DNA from: Parasedimentitalea denitrificans | Lineage (GTDB): Bacteria > Pseudomonadota > Alphaproteobacteria > Rhodobacterales > Rhodobacteraceae | Reading direction: 5' to 3' | Assembly: GCF_011813015.1 (NCBI RefSeq) | Contig: NZ_QHLQ01000003.1 | Location: forward strand, 124,001 to 188,000 | Length of the DNA: 64,000 bases | Notes under the pieces: model-generated | The model's input: the letters and a program-made list of their open reading frames with translations, nothing else | Database searches by the model: none | What the model was told of the DNA's origin: nothing | Part shown: positions 1-10,300 of the stretch, one piece after another | Position numbering within the stretch: position 1 is the first letter of the stretch | Layout of the letters: the number at the start of each line of letters is the position of its first letter | Translations under genes and position numbers: made by a program

Positions 1-1
1 T

Positions 2-358
2 GCGCGCGGGCTGTTCATTTCTGATTTCCTTGGCCCGTTTGAAGAACTGCAACTGGCGCTTAGTAAGGCTGCCGACCGAGGGCTTCGCGGTATTCTGCTA
101 CAGGTTCTCGATCCCAGCGAAGAAGGTTTTCCCTTTTCCGGCCGTACCCTGTTCGAAAGCGTCAGTGGCGGGCTACGGCATGAAACACTCAAGGCCTCGG
201 CCCTGCGCGATCGCTATCTTGATCGACTGGCAGAGCGGCGTGATGCTTTGGAAAACTTGTGCCGGGCCACTGGCTGGCGCATGGGCCTGCATCACACCGG
301 AGACAGCGCACAGGCCGCGCTGTTGTGGTTGTATCACGCACTAGAAAGAACCGAATAA
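2..358 (+). CDS. DUF58 domain protein, C-terminal part (cut by window start)
   Basis: This reading frame is open from the left edge to TAA at 356-358 and encodes the last 118 residues of a protein whose start lies outside the window. It begins with RGLFISDF, followed by a Leu/Ala helix and a segment about recovering a vWA-like fold, and ends with a helix carrying RDRYLDRLAERRDAL. This matches the C-terminal half of DUF58 proteins, which are usually encoded after a MoxR AAA ATPase. The stop overlaps the ATG of the next gene by one base, so the genes are almost certainly translationally coupled. DUF58/MoxR systems are thought to act in envelope or metal-centre maturation, but the substrate here is unknown. 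The family call rests on a partial sequence and on context. Confidence 0.7.
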   Translation, partial: ARGLFISDFLGPFEELQLALSKAADRGLRGILLQVLDPSEEGFPFSGRTLFESVSGGLRHETLKASALRDRYLDRLAERRDALENLCRATGWRMGLHHTGDSAQAALLWLYHALERTE

Positions 359-3132
359 TGACAATGCTGGCTGGCATCGGTTTCACCACACCCTGGCTAC
401 TACTGGGCCTGTTGGCACTGCCAATCCTATGGCTGCTGCTACGTGCGGTTCCTCCTGCACCAGTGCGTCGCGTATTTCCTGCTGTCACCTTGTTGTTGGG
501 ACTCGCCGACGACGAAAGCCTGTCTGACAGAACCCCATGGTGGCTGCTACTGTTGCGAATGTTGGCTGTTGCTGCTGCGATCATCGGTCTGTCAGGGCCA
601 GTTCTGAACCCGGCACCCGCCACCACCGAAGGCAGCGGCCCGCTACTGGTGGTTCTGGATGCCAGTTGGGCTGGAGCTGACGACTGGAGGAAGACCAGTG
701 AACAGATCACCGCGAAACTGAACGAAGCAGGTCGCGCCGAGCGTACAATTGCGATGCTCCGCCTGACCGCGCCCGAGCCTTTGCAATTTCAATCAGCTGA
801 TGTCTGGCGCAAACGCGTTGCCGGTTTGTCGCCCCAGCCATGGCAGCCCAACCCGGATCTGATTGCCGCCTCAATCAATCACATAGCTACGGTCGACGCC
901 GGATTTGACACTCTGTGGTTTTCCGATGGGTTGGAATATCCAGAAAGGGACCAACTGACGTCAGTGCTAGGTTCGCGCGGAGATGTACAAGTGTTCCAGA
1001 CCGCGGCCAACAGATTGGGGCTGTTGCCAGCTCAATTTGTTGACGGTGCGATTGAACTATCGATCATTCGCAGCAACCTTGGCCTAGAGCAACAGGTAAT
1101 CGTGCTAGCACAGGGTGTAGACCCCGGTGGAACCATGCGGACACTTGCCTCGGCCACTGTTGACTTTGCAATTGACGACGACAAAGCCAGCGCAAAGCTG
1201 ATCCTTCCATCGGAACTGCGCGCCCGGATCTCTCGGTTTGAACTTCAGCGGATACGCTCAGCCGGGGCCGTTGCCCTGACCGATGACAGCCTGCGTCGCC
1301 GCGAGGTGGCGCTAATCTCATCACAGACCGACAACGAAGGCCTGGTTCTCCTGTCACCGGTCCACTACCTGCGCCAAGCCCTGCAACCAACTGCGGAGTT
1401 ATTCGAGGGTGGGTTGGGCGATCTTTTACCCGCCAATCCGGATGTCATCATTCTTGCGGATGTGGCCCGACTTGCCCAAGACGAAGAAGAACAACTGATC
1501 GAGTGGGTCGAAAAAGGTGGAATGCTGTTGCGCTTTGCCGGCCCGCGCCTTGCCGCCAGTGATATTTCTCGCAACGAAGAACATCCATTGATGCCCGTCC
1601 GGTTGCGCAGTGGAGGCCGCAGCCTTGGCGGCGCGATGAGCTGGGGCGAGCCCAAGACCCTAGCTCAGTTTCAGCAAGACACTCCGTTTTTTGGCCTGAC
1701 CATCCCCCAAGAGGTAACGGTCAGTTCGCAAGTTGTGGCACAACCAGACCCAAGTCTGGCGGACCGGGTCATCGCCGAATTGGGCGATGGCACCCCGCTG
1801 GTCACGCGCAAAGCACTGGGTCAAGGGCAGGTTGTGCTGTTTCATGTTACCGCCAATGCAGAATGGTCCAACCTGCCCCTGTCCGGACTCTTTGTCGAAA
1901 TGTTGGAACGGCTTGCGGTCTCAACTACTGCCAAGCCCCCCCGCGAGGATGAACTAGAGGGCACAGTCTGGACGCCAATCAATGTTCTTGACGGGTTTGG
2001 CCGTCTTAGCGAAGCCGGCACTCTGGGCGGCGTTGATGGTCCAAAACTGGTGTCAGCCCCCACTGGTCCTGATTTACGGCCCGGCCTGTATGACAGTGGC
2101 AGCCGCAAACTGGCGCGAAACGTACTGCGCGTGGACGATCAGTTGCAATCAGCAATCTGGCCCAACGATGTGTCGGTGATAAGCGCAGCTGTAGTCCCCG
2201 AACGTGCGCTAGGTGGTATTTTGATCAGCTTAGCACTGGTTCTGCTGGCACTGGACGTCGCCGCCTCGCTCGCAGTGTCGGGGCTGCTGCACCTGTCCCG
2301 CACCGCCGCCTTATTGCTGGGTCTTGCGACCACGGGCTGGCTGGGCCTACCTGCCCACCACGCTCAGGCGCAACAAAGCGCTGACCTCCTTGGCCTCAGC
2401 TCTGAGCTGGCGCTGGCCCATGTTCTGACCGGAGATGAGCAAGTCGATACCATCGCCTTTAACGGGCTGCGCGGGCTGTCCAACACGCTACTGTTTCGCA
2501 CCTCAATCGAACCATCTGTTCCCGTGGGAGTAGATCTGGAGCGCGATGAACTGGCGTTTTATCCGCTGCTCTATTGGCCCATCACCCCAGACCAACCGCG
2601 CCCTTCGGCAGAGGCCTATTCCAGACTAAACGCCTATCTGCGCACTGGGGGCATGATCGTGTTCGACACCCGCGATGCCAATCTGGTTGGATCAGGTGCC
2701 AGCAGCGCAAACGCCAGAAAACTGCAACAACTGGCCCGGTCTTTGGATATCCCCCCACTGGAACCCCTGCCCGCCGACCATGTACTGACGCGCACATTTT
2801 ACCTGCTGCAAGATTTCCCTGGTCGACATCAACGCGGCGAGGTCTGGGTCGAAGCCGCACCTGCAGATGCAGAACAGATAGAAGGCATGCCGTTTCGAAA
2901 TCTCAATGATGGGGTAACGCCGGTTGTGATCGGCGGCAACGACTGGGGAGCGGCCTGGGCCGTCGACCAAAATGGGCGCCCCCTTTTGCCAGTAGGGCGT
3001 GGATTTGCTGGTGAACGCCAACGCGAGCTGGCCCATCGGTTTGGGGTCAACCTGGTGATGCATGTGCTGACCGGTAATTATAAATCCGATCAGGTCCACG
3101 TGCCTGCGTTGCTGGACAGGTTGGGCCAATGA
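358..3132 (+). CDS. BatA/DUF4159 membrane protein
   Basis: This 924-residue membrane protein starts at the ATG overlapping the DUF58 stop; an upstream in-frame start at 259 would run into the previous gene and is not used. The N-terminus (MTMLAGIGFTTPWLLLG) is the double-helix anchor typical of BatA-type proteins, followed by a vWA-like domain beginning LLVVLDASWAGADDW. A central transmembrane segment lies near residues 610-670. The C-terminal 200 residues have the DUF4159 pattern (DELAFYPLLYWPI, GGMIVFDTRD). The family accompanies MoxR/DUF58 genes and is inferred to form an envelope complex with them. Its stop overlaps the next start in ATGA, so the operon continues. Biochemical function is unknown. 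Confidence 0.85.
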   Translation: MTMLAGIGFTTPWLLLGLLALPILWLLLRAVPPAPVRRVFPAVTLLLGLADDESLSDRTPWWLLLLRMLAVAAAIIGLSGPVLNPAPATTEGSGPLLVVLDASWAGADDWRKTSEQITAKLNEAGRAERTIAMLRLTAPEPLQFQSADVWRKRVAGLSPQPWQPNPDLIAASINHIATVDAGFDTLWFSDGLEYPERDQLTSVLGSRGDVQVFQTAANRLGLLPAQFVDGAIELSIIRSNLGLEQQVIVLAQGVDPGGTMRTLASATVDFAIDDDKASAKLILPSELRARISRFELQRIRSAGAVALTDDSLRRREVALISSQTDNEGLVLLSPVHYLRQALQPTAELFEGGLGDLLPANPDVIILADVARLAQDEEEQLIEWVEKGGMLLRFAGPRLAASDISRNEEHPLMPVRLRSGGRSLGGAMSWGEPKTLAQFQQDTPFFGLTIPQEVTVSSQVVAQPDPSLADRVIAELGDGTPLVTRKALGQGQVVLFHVTANAEWSNLPLSGLFVEMLERLAVSTTAKPPREDELEGTVWTPINVLDGFGRLSEAGTLGGVDGPKLVSAPTGPDLRPGLYDSGSRKLARNVLRVDDQLQSAIWPNDVSVISAAVVPERALGGILISLALVLLALDVAASLAVSGLLHLSRTAALLLGLATTGWLGLPAHHAQAQQSADLLGLSSELALAHVLTGDEQVDTIAFNGLRGLSNTLLFRTSIEPSVPVGVDLERDELAFYPLLYWPITPDQPRPSAEAYSRLNAYLRTGGMIVFDTRDANLVGSGASSANARKLQQLARSLDIPPLEPLPADHVLTRTFYLLQDFPGRHQRGEVWVEAAPADAEQIEGMPFRNLNDGVTPVVIGGNDWGAAWAVDQNGRPLLPVGRGFAGERQRELAHRFGVNLVMHVLTGNYKSDQVHVPALLDRLGQ

Positions 3133-5171
3133 TACAAGTAATTCTATTTGACCCGCTGGTGCCATGGTCGTTGATCTGGGGGCTTTCGGCTCTGTCGCTT
3201 ATCAGCATTGGCGCAGCCCTTTGGCGTGGGCTGTCAGGATGGGCCTTACGAGGTCTCGCCGCGCTGGGGCTGATTGGCGCCCTTACCGGGCCGGTTTATC
3301 AGGTCGAAGATAGGTCACCGCTGAGCGACATCGTTCTGGTGGTATCGGATGAAACCGCCAGCAACCAGCTCTCAGACCGCGCGACCCAATTGGATGAGGC
3401 CAAAAGTGTTCTAGCCGACCAACTTGCAAATCGCCCTAACACCCAGGCGCGCTGGATTACGCTTGCGGATGGCGACGGCGACAGCGGCTCGCAATTGATG
3501 GGTGCCATTTCCGATGCATTGGCCGAAGAACCACGCGCCCGGATCGCAGGCATTATCGCTCTGTCGGATGGTCAAATTCACGACACACAGAACACACCGG
3601 ACCTGCCTGCCCCCTTGCACCTGCTGATGACTGGAAAAGACACCGATTGGGATCGCCGCTTGATTGTACGGAACGCCCCGGGTTTCGCCATAATCGGTGA
3701 ACCCATAACCCTGAGACTGCGTATTGAAGACCAAGGAGCGCCCCAAGACAACAGCCCGCTCGCCCCTCTGGAGATATCAATCGACGGAGGCACGCCGCAG
3801 CGGTTCACCATCCCAATCGGTACCGACGTTGACCTCCCGCTAACGCTGCCGCACGGCGGGCGCAATGTGATCCAGTTCGTCGTCCCAACCGAGCAAGGCG
3901 AACTAACAGATCGCAACAACACCGCGCTGGTTCAGATCAACGGTGTGCGTGATCGATTGCGGGTGTTGCTGGTCTCAGGCGAGCCTCACCCCGGCAGCCG
4001 CACTTGGCGCAATTTGCTGAAATCCGACAGCGCGGTGGATTTGGTCCACTTCACCATCCTGCGCCCACCAGAAAAACAAGACGGCGTGCCAGTGGACGAG
4101 CTGTCGTTAATCGCCTTTCCCACGCGTGAGCTGTTTTTGGAAAAGATCGACGATTTCGACCTGATCATCTTTGACCGCTACCAACGGCGCGGTATTTTGC
4201 CTGCAATCTATCTGGATAATGTGTCCGACTATGTAACCAAAGGCGGCGCTGTCCTTGTTGCGGCTGGACCCGATTTTGCTACGGCCGACAGTATCTACCG
4301 CTCTCCTCTCTCTACGGTGCTACCGGCACGCCCAACTGCTCGGGTGATCGAGGATCCGTATCAACCAGTCGTCACTGACCTTGGGCAACGACACCCAGTC
4401 ACAGCCGATCTGGGTGACCCTCAGATCTGGGGGCGCTGGCTACGCCAAATCGAAGTCGACCGCCCTCAGGGTCATACCCTGATGTCCGGCCTAGAGGACC
4501 GCCCGCTGCTGGTGCTGAACCGGGTTGGCGAGGGTCGTGTGGCATTACTGGCTTCTGATCACGCTTGGCTATGGAGCCGCGGCTATGAAGGCGGCGGCCC
4601 GCAACTGGAACTGCTGCGACGGTTGGCCCATTGGATGATGAAAGAGCCAGAGCTGGAAGAACAGGCTCTTTGGGCCGAGGCAACCGGCCAGCGGATGCGT
4701 ATCCTGCGTCGCACACTGGATGACTCGGTCGGGAAGGTCACGGTAACCCAGCCCGATGGCAGCGCCGTCGATCTGGATCTGGCTGAAACAGGTCCGGGGC
4801 AATGGGAAACACAGTACGATGGCCCCGAGATCGGCCTGTACCGCCTGACCGAAGGTGACCAGTCCGCCGTCATCGGTCTTGGCCCCTCGGCTCCCCGAGA
4901 GTTTGAGGAAACCATTGCCACAGCAGACATATTGCGGCCAGTCATCAAACCCACTCGGGGTGGGCTGCTAAACCTACAAAGCGGCGTGCCCGTTCTAAGA
5001 AACGTCCGAGAAGGACGCCCAGCCGCAGGTCGAGGTTGGATAGGGCTGACACCCAAAAATGCCTATGAAACCCTGTCAGTAGTCCAATCCCAATTACTAC
5101 CGCCATGGCTGGTATTGCTGCTGGTCAGTTTTTTCATCACGGTTGGCTGGATCCGAGAAGGACGCCGCTGA
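3129..5171 (+). CDS. vWA/glutamine-amidotransferase-like membrane protein of the DUF58 operon
   Basis: This 680-residue protein has two N-terminal transmembrane helices (about residues 10-60) and one at the C-terminus (about 653-673, PWLVLLLVSFFITVGW). The large middle part is predicted to be periplasmic. A vWA-like segment around residue 65 reads IVLVVSDETAS, and the DETAS pattern resembles the metal-binding DxSxS/T site. It is followed by the vWA-like IIALSDG. The middle (DFDLIIFDRYQRRG, GGAVLVAAGPDFA, GEGRVALLASDHAWLW) has the class I glutamine amidotransferase-like fold seen in such proteins, without an obvious catalytic Cys nucleophile. It overlaps the upstream gene by 4 bp. Its role is probably structural, in the same envelope complex; the function is not established. 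Confidence 0.75.
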   Translation: MIQVILFDPLVPWSLIWGLSALSLISIGAALWRGLSGWALRGLAALGLIGALTGPVYQVEDRSPLSDIVLVVSDETASNQLSDRATQLDEAKSVLADQLANRPNTQARWITLADGDGDSGSQLMGAISDALAEEPRARIAGIIALSDGQIHDTQNTPDLPAPLHLLMTGKDTDWDRRLIVRNAPGFAIIGEPITLRLRIEDQGAPQDNSPLAPLEISIDGGTPQRFTIPIGTDVDLPLTLPHGGRNVIQFVVPTEQGELTDRNNTALVQINGVRDRLRVLLVSGEPHPGSRTWRNLLKSDSAVDLVHFTILRPPEKQDGVPVDELSLIAFPTRELFLEKIDDFDLIIFDRYQRRGILPAIYLDNVSDYVTKGGAVLVAAGPDFATADSIYRSPLSTVLPARPTARVIEDPYQPVVTDLGQRHPVTADLGDPQIWGRWLRQIEVDRPQGHTLMSGLEDRPLLVLNRVGEGRVALLASDHAWLWSRGYEGGGPQLELLRRLAHWMMKEPELEEQALWAEATGQRMRILRRTLDDSVGKVTVTQPDGSAVDLDLAETGPGQWETQYDGPEIGLYRLTEGDQSAVIGLGPSAPREFEETIATADILRPVIKPTRGGLLNLQSGVPVLRNVREGRPAAGRGWIGLTPKNAYETLSVVQSQLLPPWLVLLLVSFFITVGWIREGRR

Positions 5172-5254
5172 TCGTTCATACCAATAATACAGAGCTCATT
5201 TGCTCCCCTCGTCGTTGACCTCCCAACGGGAGGCCTTGATTAAACAATTGAACC

Positions 5255-7345
5255 TTAATCGACTCGGACAGAAGCGCGGGTTGACCGGCCCTCTCCGTCG
5301 ACCACTAGCAGCGCCGAAAAACCACGTCCCGGATTGGGAATTTCGAACTCTCGTAGATGCTGTCCTTGTGTAACGGGCAGCCCATTGGCGAGAACCAAAA
5401 ATGGGGTCGCGCCGCCGCGCAGTTTCAGGGTCAGCGGGGCATCCTGCAATGTCAAGCGGGCACCATCCGGTGGAAACAGCAGTCGAGGAGCATCGCTGGG
5501 TTCCTCAAACGCCGCGTCGCGCGAACGAAACCTGCGCAGGGGTTGCGGCAATTGAGCAGAGCTAACAATCAAAGTGGCTGCAGGCGGAGGCGGCAGTGGT
5601 TCAAAATCTGGTTTCAGGCGACCAAAGGCCTCAAACAACACCGGTGCAGCCAGACTACCACCAAATACTCCGGGCACCGGCGTACCATCCGCGCGACCCA
5701 TCCAGATGCCAATCACATGGCGACCATCCCAGCCCAACGCCCAGGCATCACGGTGGCCGTAGGATGTTCCGGTCTTATAGGCCAGAACCCCAGCTCGTGC
5801 GCCTTGTGGGGGCGCCAACCCGCGCAGTATATCCATCAATTGCCAAGCTGCTACATCCGAAATCAACCGCCCCTGTTCGGCCTCGGTATCATCCAACTGC
5901 AGCGACAGGTCCGGCCCCTGCCCGTCGGCGGCTAGCCCGACATACAACTGCACCAAATCCTGCAGCGAAATACCAACGCCACCCAGCGCGATGGCCAACC
6001 CTGGCGTGCCGCCGGGAAGCTTCGGAGCAGCCCCAGCGCGGCGCAGGGCCGACATGGTCCGTGGCGCACCCAGCTCATTCGTCAACTTGACCACAGGGAT
6101 ATTCAGCGACAGCTGCAGCGCCTCACGCACTCGGACATCGCCGCGAAATTCACCGTCAAAATTCTGCGGGGCGTAGCCGTCAAAGTTTACCGGCCCGTCA
6201 TGGATCAGCGTTTCCGGGTGAACCAGCCCCTCATCAAAGGCCAGCCCATAGATCAGTGGTTTAAGCGTTGATCCCGGCGATCGAAGCGCCTGCGTCATGT
6301 CAACAAACCCCAACCGCTCTGTGTCGCGATAACCGGGTGATCCGACCGAGGCGATCACCTCTCCGGTTTGGTGGTCCGCAACCACCATCGCAGCCGACAG
6401 CCGCGCACCATGTTGCCGGGTTGCATCCCGCAGCAAATCCTCCATCCGGGCCTGTACTCCCGCATCAATGGTCAAATCAAATCGCTGCGTTTCAGGGGCC
6501 GTCGCTCTCATCCTGTCGGCGAGATGAGGCGCCAACTGGGCAAAGGGAACCATCCTATGTGGAACAGTTTCTGCCTGCGCCATCTGCATCTCGTCGGCAT
6601 CAATCACACCATGCCGTCCCATGCGGGTAAGTACTCTGTCTCGGGCAACACGGGCGATGCCGGGCGCACGGTCAGGGCGACGGCGCTCGGGGGATTGCGG
6701 CAGGGCCACCAATAGCGCCGATTCCGAGGCGGTCAGCCGTCTCGGCTCTTTGCCGAACCACGCCAACGTGGCTGCACGGATGCCTTCTAGGTTTCCACCA
6801 AAGGGCGCATGAGTCAGGTAGAGAGCCAGGATCTGTTGCTTGCTCAGCCTCCGTTCCAGCGCCAGTGCCAACCGGGCCTGACGCAGCTTACCCCGCCAAC
6901 GCCCGGTGCTGCCATCCTCTAACAACCGCGCAATCTGCATCGTCAGGGTTGATCCGCCCGACACCGCTCGACCGTTCCACACGGCTTGTCCAACTGCGCG
7001 TACAAAGGCCCACGGGTCTACACCCGAATGGGTCCAAAACCGCTTATCCTCGTAACGTACCAGCATCGACAGATAATCCGGGTCCACCTGATCAGGATGT
7101 ACCGCCAACCGCCAGATGCCCGTCCCAACCGGATAGGCGCGCAGTAATACGCCATTACGGTCGCGGACCTCGGTAGAAGTCTCCGCAAGCGTTACAGGCA
7201 GTTCGGTGCGATCCACCCAAGAGTTGAATGCCCGGTTTCCTACGAACGGGAGCACAACCAGCGTGACGACCATAGCCACAACCCGCCATTTCCAGCCCCT
7301 TCCCGGTCCGGCGCTATCCTTAGTATTTTTCGTCTCAGGTTTCAC
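5255..7345 (-). CDS. pbpC: penicillin-binding protein 1C
   Basis: This 696-residue class A penicillin-binding protein would polymerise glycan strands and may crosslink peptides. A membrane anchor lies at residues 21-38. The glycosyltransferase 51 domain contains the catalytic-type Glu99 in RYEDKRFW and GGSTLTMQIARL near 130-141. The transpeptidase domain has Ser359-Thr-Leu-Lys362, Ser413-Leu-Asn and Lys524-Thr-Gly-Thr, so all three active-site motifs are intact. The last 90 residues are the PBP1C-specific C-terminal domain. Its start overlaps the stop of the upstream macroglobulin gene by 4 bp. In many proteobacteria pbpC is paired with a bacterial alpha-2-macroglobulin; the pair is proposed to trap proteases that breach the outer membrane and to repair the wall. 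Confidence 0.95.
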   Translation of the reverse strand: MKPETKNTKDSAGPGRGWKWRVVAMVVTLVVLPFVGNRAFNSWVDRTELPVTLAETSTEVRDRNGVLLRAYPVGTGIWRLAVHPDQVDPDYLSMLVRYEDKRFWTHSGVDPWAFVRAVGQAVWNGRAVSGGSTLTMQIARLLEDGSTGRWRGKLRQARLALALERRLSKQQILALYLTHAPFGGNLEGIRAATLAWFGKEPRRLTASESALLVALPQSPERRRPDRAPGIARVARDRVLTRMGRHGVIDADEMQMAQAETVPHRMVPFAQLAPHLADRMRATAPETQRFDLTIDAGVQARMEDLLRDATRQHGARLSAAMVVADHQTGEVIASVGSPGYRDTERLGFVDMTQALRSPGSTLKPLIYGLAFDEGLVHPETLIHDGPVNFDGYAPQNFDGEFRGDVRVREALQLSLNIPVVKLTNELGAPRTMSALRRAGAAPKLPGGTPGLAIALGGVGISLQDLVQLYVGLAADGQGPDLSLQLDDTEAEQGRLISDVAAWQLMDILRGLAPPQGARAGVLAYKTGTSYGHRDAWALGWDGRHVIGIWMGRADGTPVPGVFGGSLAAPVLFEAFGRLKPDFEPLPPPPAATLIVSSAQLPQPLRRFRSRDAAFEEPSDAPRLLFPPDGARLTLQDAPLTLKLRGGATPFLVLANGLPVTQGQHLREFEIPNPGRGFSALLVVDGEGRSTRASVRVD

Positions 7346-10300
7346 CGGACTGTAACGCGGCCAGTCGCTGTGCGGGCCCGGTAGGCTGGGCGGTACATAT
7401 CCTCGACCGAGGCCGCCGGGTGGTGGAAACTACCAGGTGTCACCGCACGGGCGATATAACCCAATGTCACCTTTTTAGAGCCACGTAGATTGACCGCCGC
7501 CAGGAACCGATCCGAACGGAATTCGGCATGTTCCGCCTGAGCCAACTCCAACCAACTCAGCTCACGCAGATCGCCGGACCGCAACAGGTTGGGATTATCG
7601 ATCTCGATCCCTGCCGGCAGTGGATCATTCACCATCAGCCGCGCACCCAGCTTCTCATGTGGAGAGATGCGCAACACGGTGACAAACCGTTCGCCCACAG
7701 CAAACTCACTGCGCTCAATCGGCGTGCCATCCAGCGCGTAATACTCTCGCTCGATGGTAAACCCAGTGCCCCCCGCCTCGGGTGCGACCTCGGGCACACC
7801 CAGCGTGGTCAGGGTGATATCCGTGCTGCGACCAGAGGCGACAGAGATATCAATCACCTTACCAGCAGCGTCACTTTCCAGTACCTGTACAAAGGCACCT
7901 GCCATCGGTTTGCCATCAACCAACAGCCCCGAATCCTCGGGCGTATCGATCAGTGCCTGTGCTGCCATCAACGTCCACGCAGCCTCTTGCGTTGAACGCT
8001 GGCCACTAACACGGACGATACGGTTGCTCAGGCTATCCTGATTAACCGCTGTACTCCCTGCTTCTACCGCAAGAGCCAGAACCCCAGCCGCATCGCGCAA
8101 GGGCGTGCCAAAATCTGCACGCCACAACGAGCCTTCGGGCTTGATCTTGCCCATCATCACCGCCGCGCGTTTGAACATCTGATCTGCCCGTGTCTGGTCA
8201 CCATAGGCAGCCAGCGCTGCCCCAAGCTGGGCAGCAGCAAGTGGCGAATCAAAAGCATCCCCTTTGACGTCGACATAGTAACGCAAGTCACCCATCGCAG
8301 CGGCGCCTTCACGCGCCAGAACCAACAACGCATAGGATAGGGCCCGGCCACCGTGATCAAAATCAGCCGCATAGTTCACCCGATTGCGCAGGTTGTCCAT
8401 CGCCTGACGGAATGCCTGATCCGGCACCGTATACCCCTGCGCCCGCGCCCGGCTCAGGAAATCGCTGGCATAGGCATCCAACCAGAACTGGCCACTTTCA
8501 GCCCGCCACAGACCAAAGGCACCGTTACTGGCCTGCCGTGTCAGAACCTTGGCAATGGCGTCCTGCACGCGCATCTGTACCGCTGGTCCGTTGCCCAACC
8601 CCGAAGCCTGTGCGACCGAGGACAGATACAACAGCGGCATCGCCTTGGATGTCACCTGTTCAGTGCAGCCATAGGGGTATTGATCTAGCGAACTGAGCAA
8701 ACCCGGCACATCGAACTTGGCCAAGGGCCCCGCCGACAACACCGCGCGGCCTGTTCCAGCGCGGAGGTTGGCAAAGACATCTTCGCTAAAACGGAAACTA
8801 TCCCCAGACCCAAGCGAGAACCGCCGGGTTTGCGAAACGACCGGATCATTCGCCCGCACTGACAGGCGTAACTGTTGCACCAAGTCCTGTCCATTGGGCG
8901 TGGTCAAAGTCAGCTCAATTTCCGGATCGCCCACTTCAAGCGCCGAAACTGCGAGTTCCAGCGTTGCTTTGCCCTGATGGGTGAGAGTGACCGAGCTAGG
9001 CAGTTCGCCCAACTGCAACCCTGCGCCCAATGTCCGTGCAGACAAGGCCATCTCGCCACTTGGGCCATCGGCATGAACGATTTCCAACAGCATACGGCTA
9101 GTATCACCCGGCGCCAGGAACCGTGGAACTGTGGCCGTAACAACCACCGGATCACGCACCAGCATATCCTGTTCCGCCTGCCCCACAGCACGCCCAGACC
9201 AAGCTACAACCATCAGTCTGACAGTGCCGTTAAACGCTGGCAGCTCCATTGGGAAATCAACCGTACCATCGGCGCCAACCCTCAACGGCCCCGAGAACAC
9301 CGACATCAGATCCTGTGTCGGCGGTGGCGATTGCATCCGCATCCCCGTGTCTGCATCCCCGCCTGAACGAACCTGCCCAAGAGCTCCGCTCTGGCCATCA
9401 ATCAGGCGACCATAGACGTCACGTAGTTCCATCCCCAGTCGGCGCTGACCGTAATAATGCGCCGAGGGATCCGGGCTTTTGAACCCCGTCAGGTTCAGGA
9501 TACCAAGATCCACAGCGGCCACACTCACCCAAACATCATCCCCGGCGGTGGCACCATCAACGTGGATCGTAGCGGTTTCCGTGCCTCGTGGTCGGGCCAC
9601 TTCTGGCACATCCACAGAGACGCTAAGCTGCTGGCCAGGTTGTTCAATACTAACGTGTGCCAACCCAAGCGCACGGGCCGGCGTCTTGTCCGTAGCGCCC
9701 TCCATTGGCTTAATCACCATGGCGCTGACATAGGCACCACTGCCCCAGTCCTCGGTCACGGTCAAAGGAATGACCGTTTCACCAGCTGGCACTTCGACCG
9801 CGTGGCGTTCGATCAGCTCGTTCGACATAACCGAGATCAGGGCTGTCCCAGCGGCGCGCGGCACAATACGCAGTTTGGCCGTATCACCGGGCTGGTAAGC
9901 CTCTCGATCCAGAGAAAGTTCCAGCTTGTCCGGGGTCGAGGCCCCATCCGCAGGCGCGTACCAACCAGCGTAAAAGTCCAAGGCAGCCGAGACATGTTCA
10001 TCACCATCCAGCCGCTCAATCACCAACTCGTAGCGACCCCAGTCAACCGGCTGCGACACAACAAGCGGCTCGCTGGTCAGTGAGGCCTCGCCCGTCGCGA
10101 TACGGGTACGGCGAGTGGTCGGTTCCCAGTTCCAGTTACCGTATAGCTGATACCACTGATAATGCGTGCGAACCCGGTTTAGGGTCCACTTTACCTGCAT
10201 CGGCATCACTTGCAGATCGGGGTTTAGGCCAATCACACTGAACGCCGCCTCACTCCCCTCGCCCACAACATCGTCGAACATCGGCTTGATCCCGATCACC

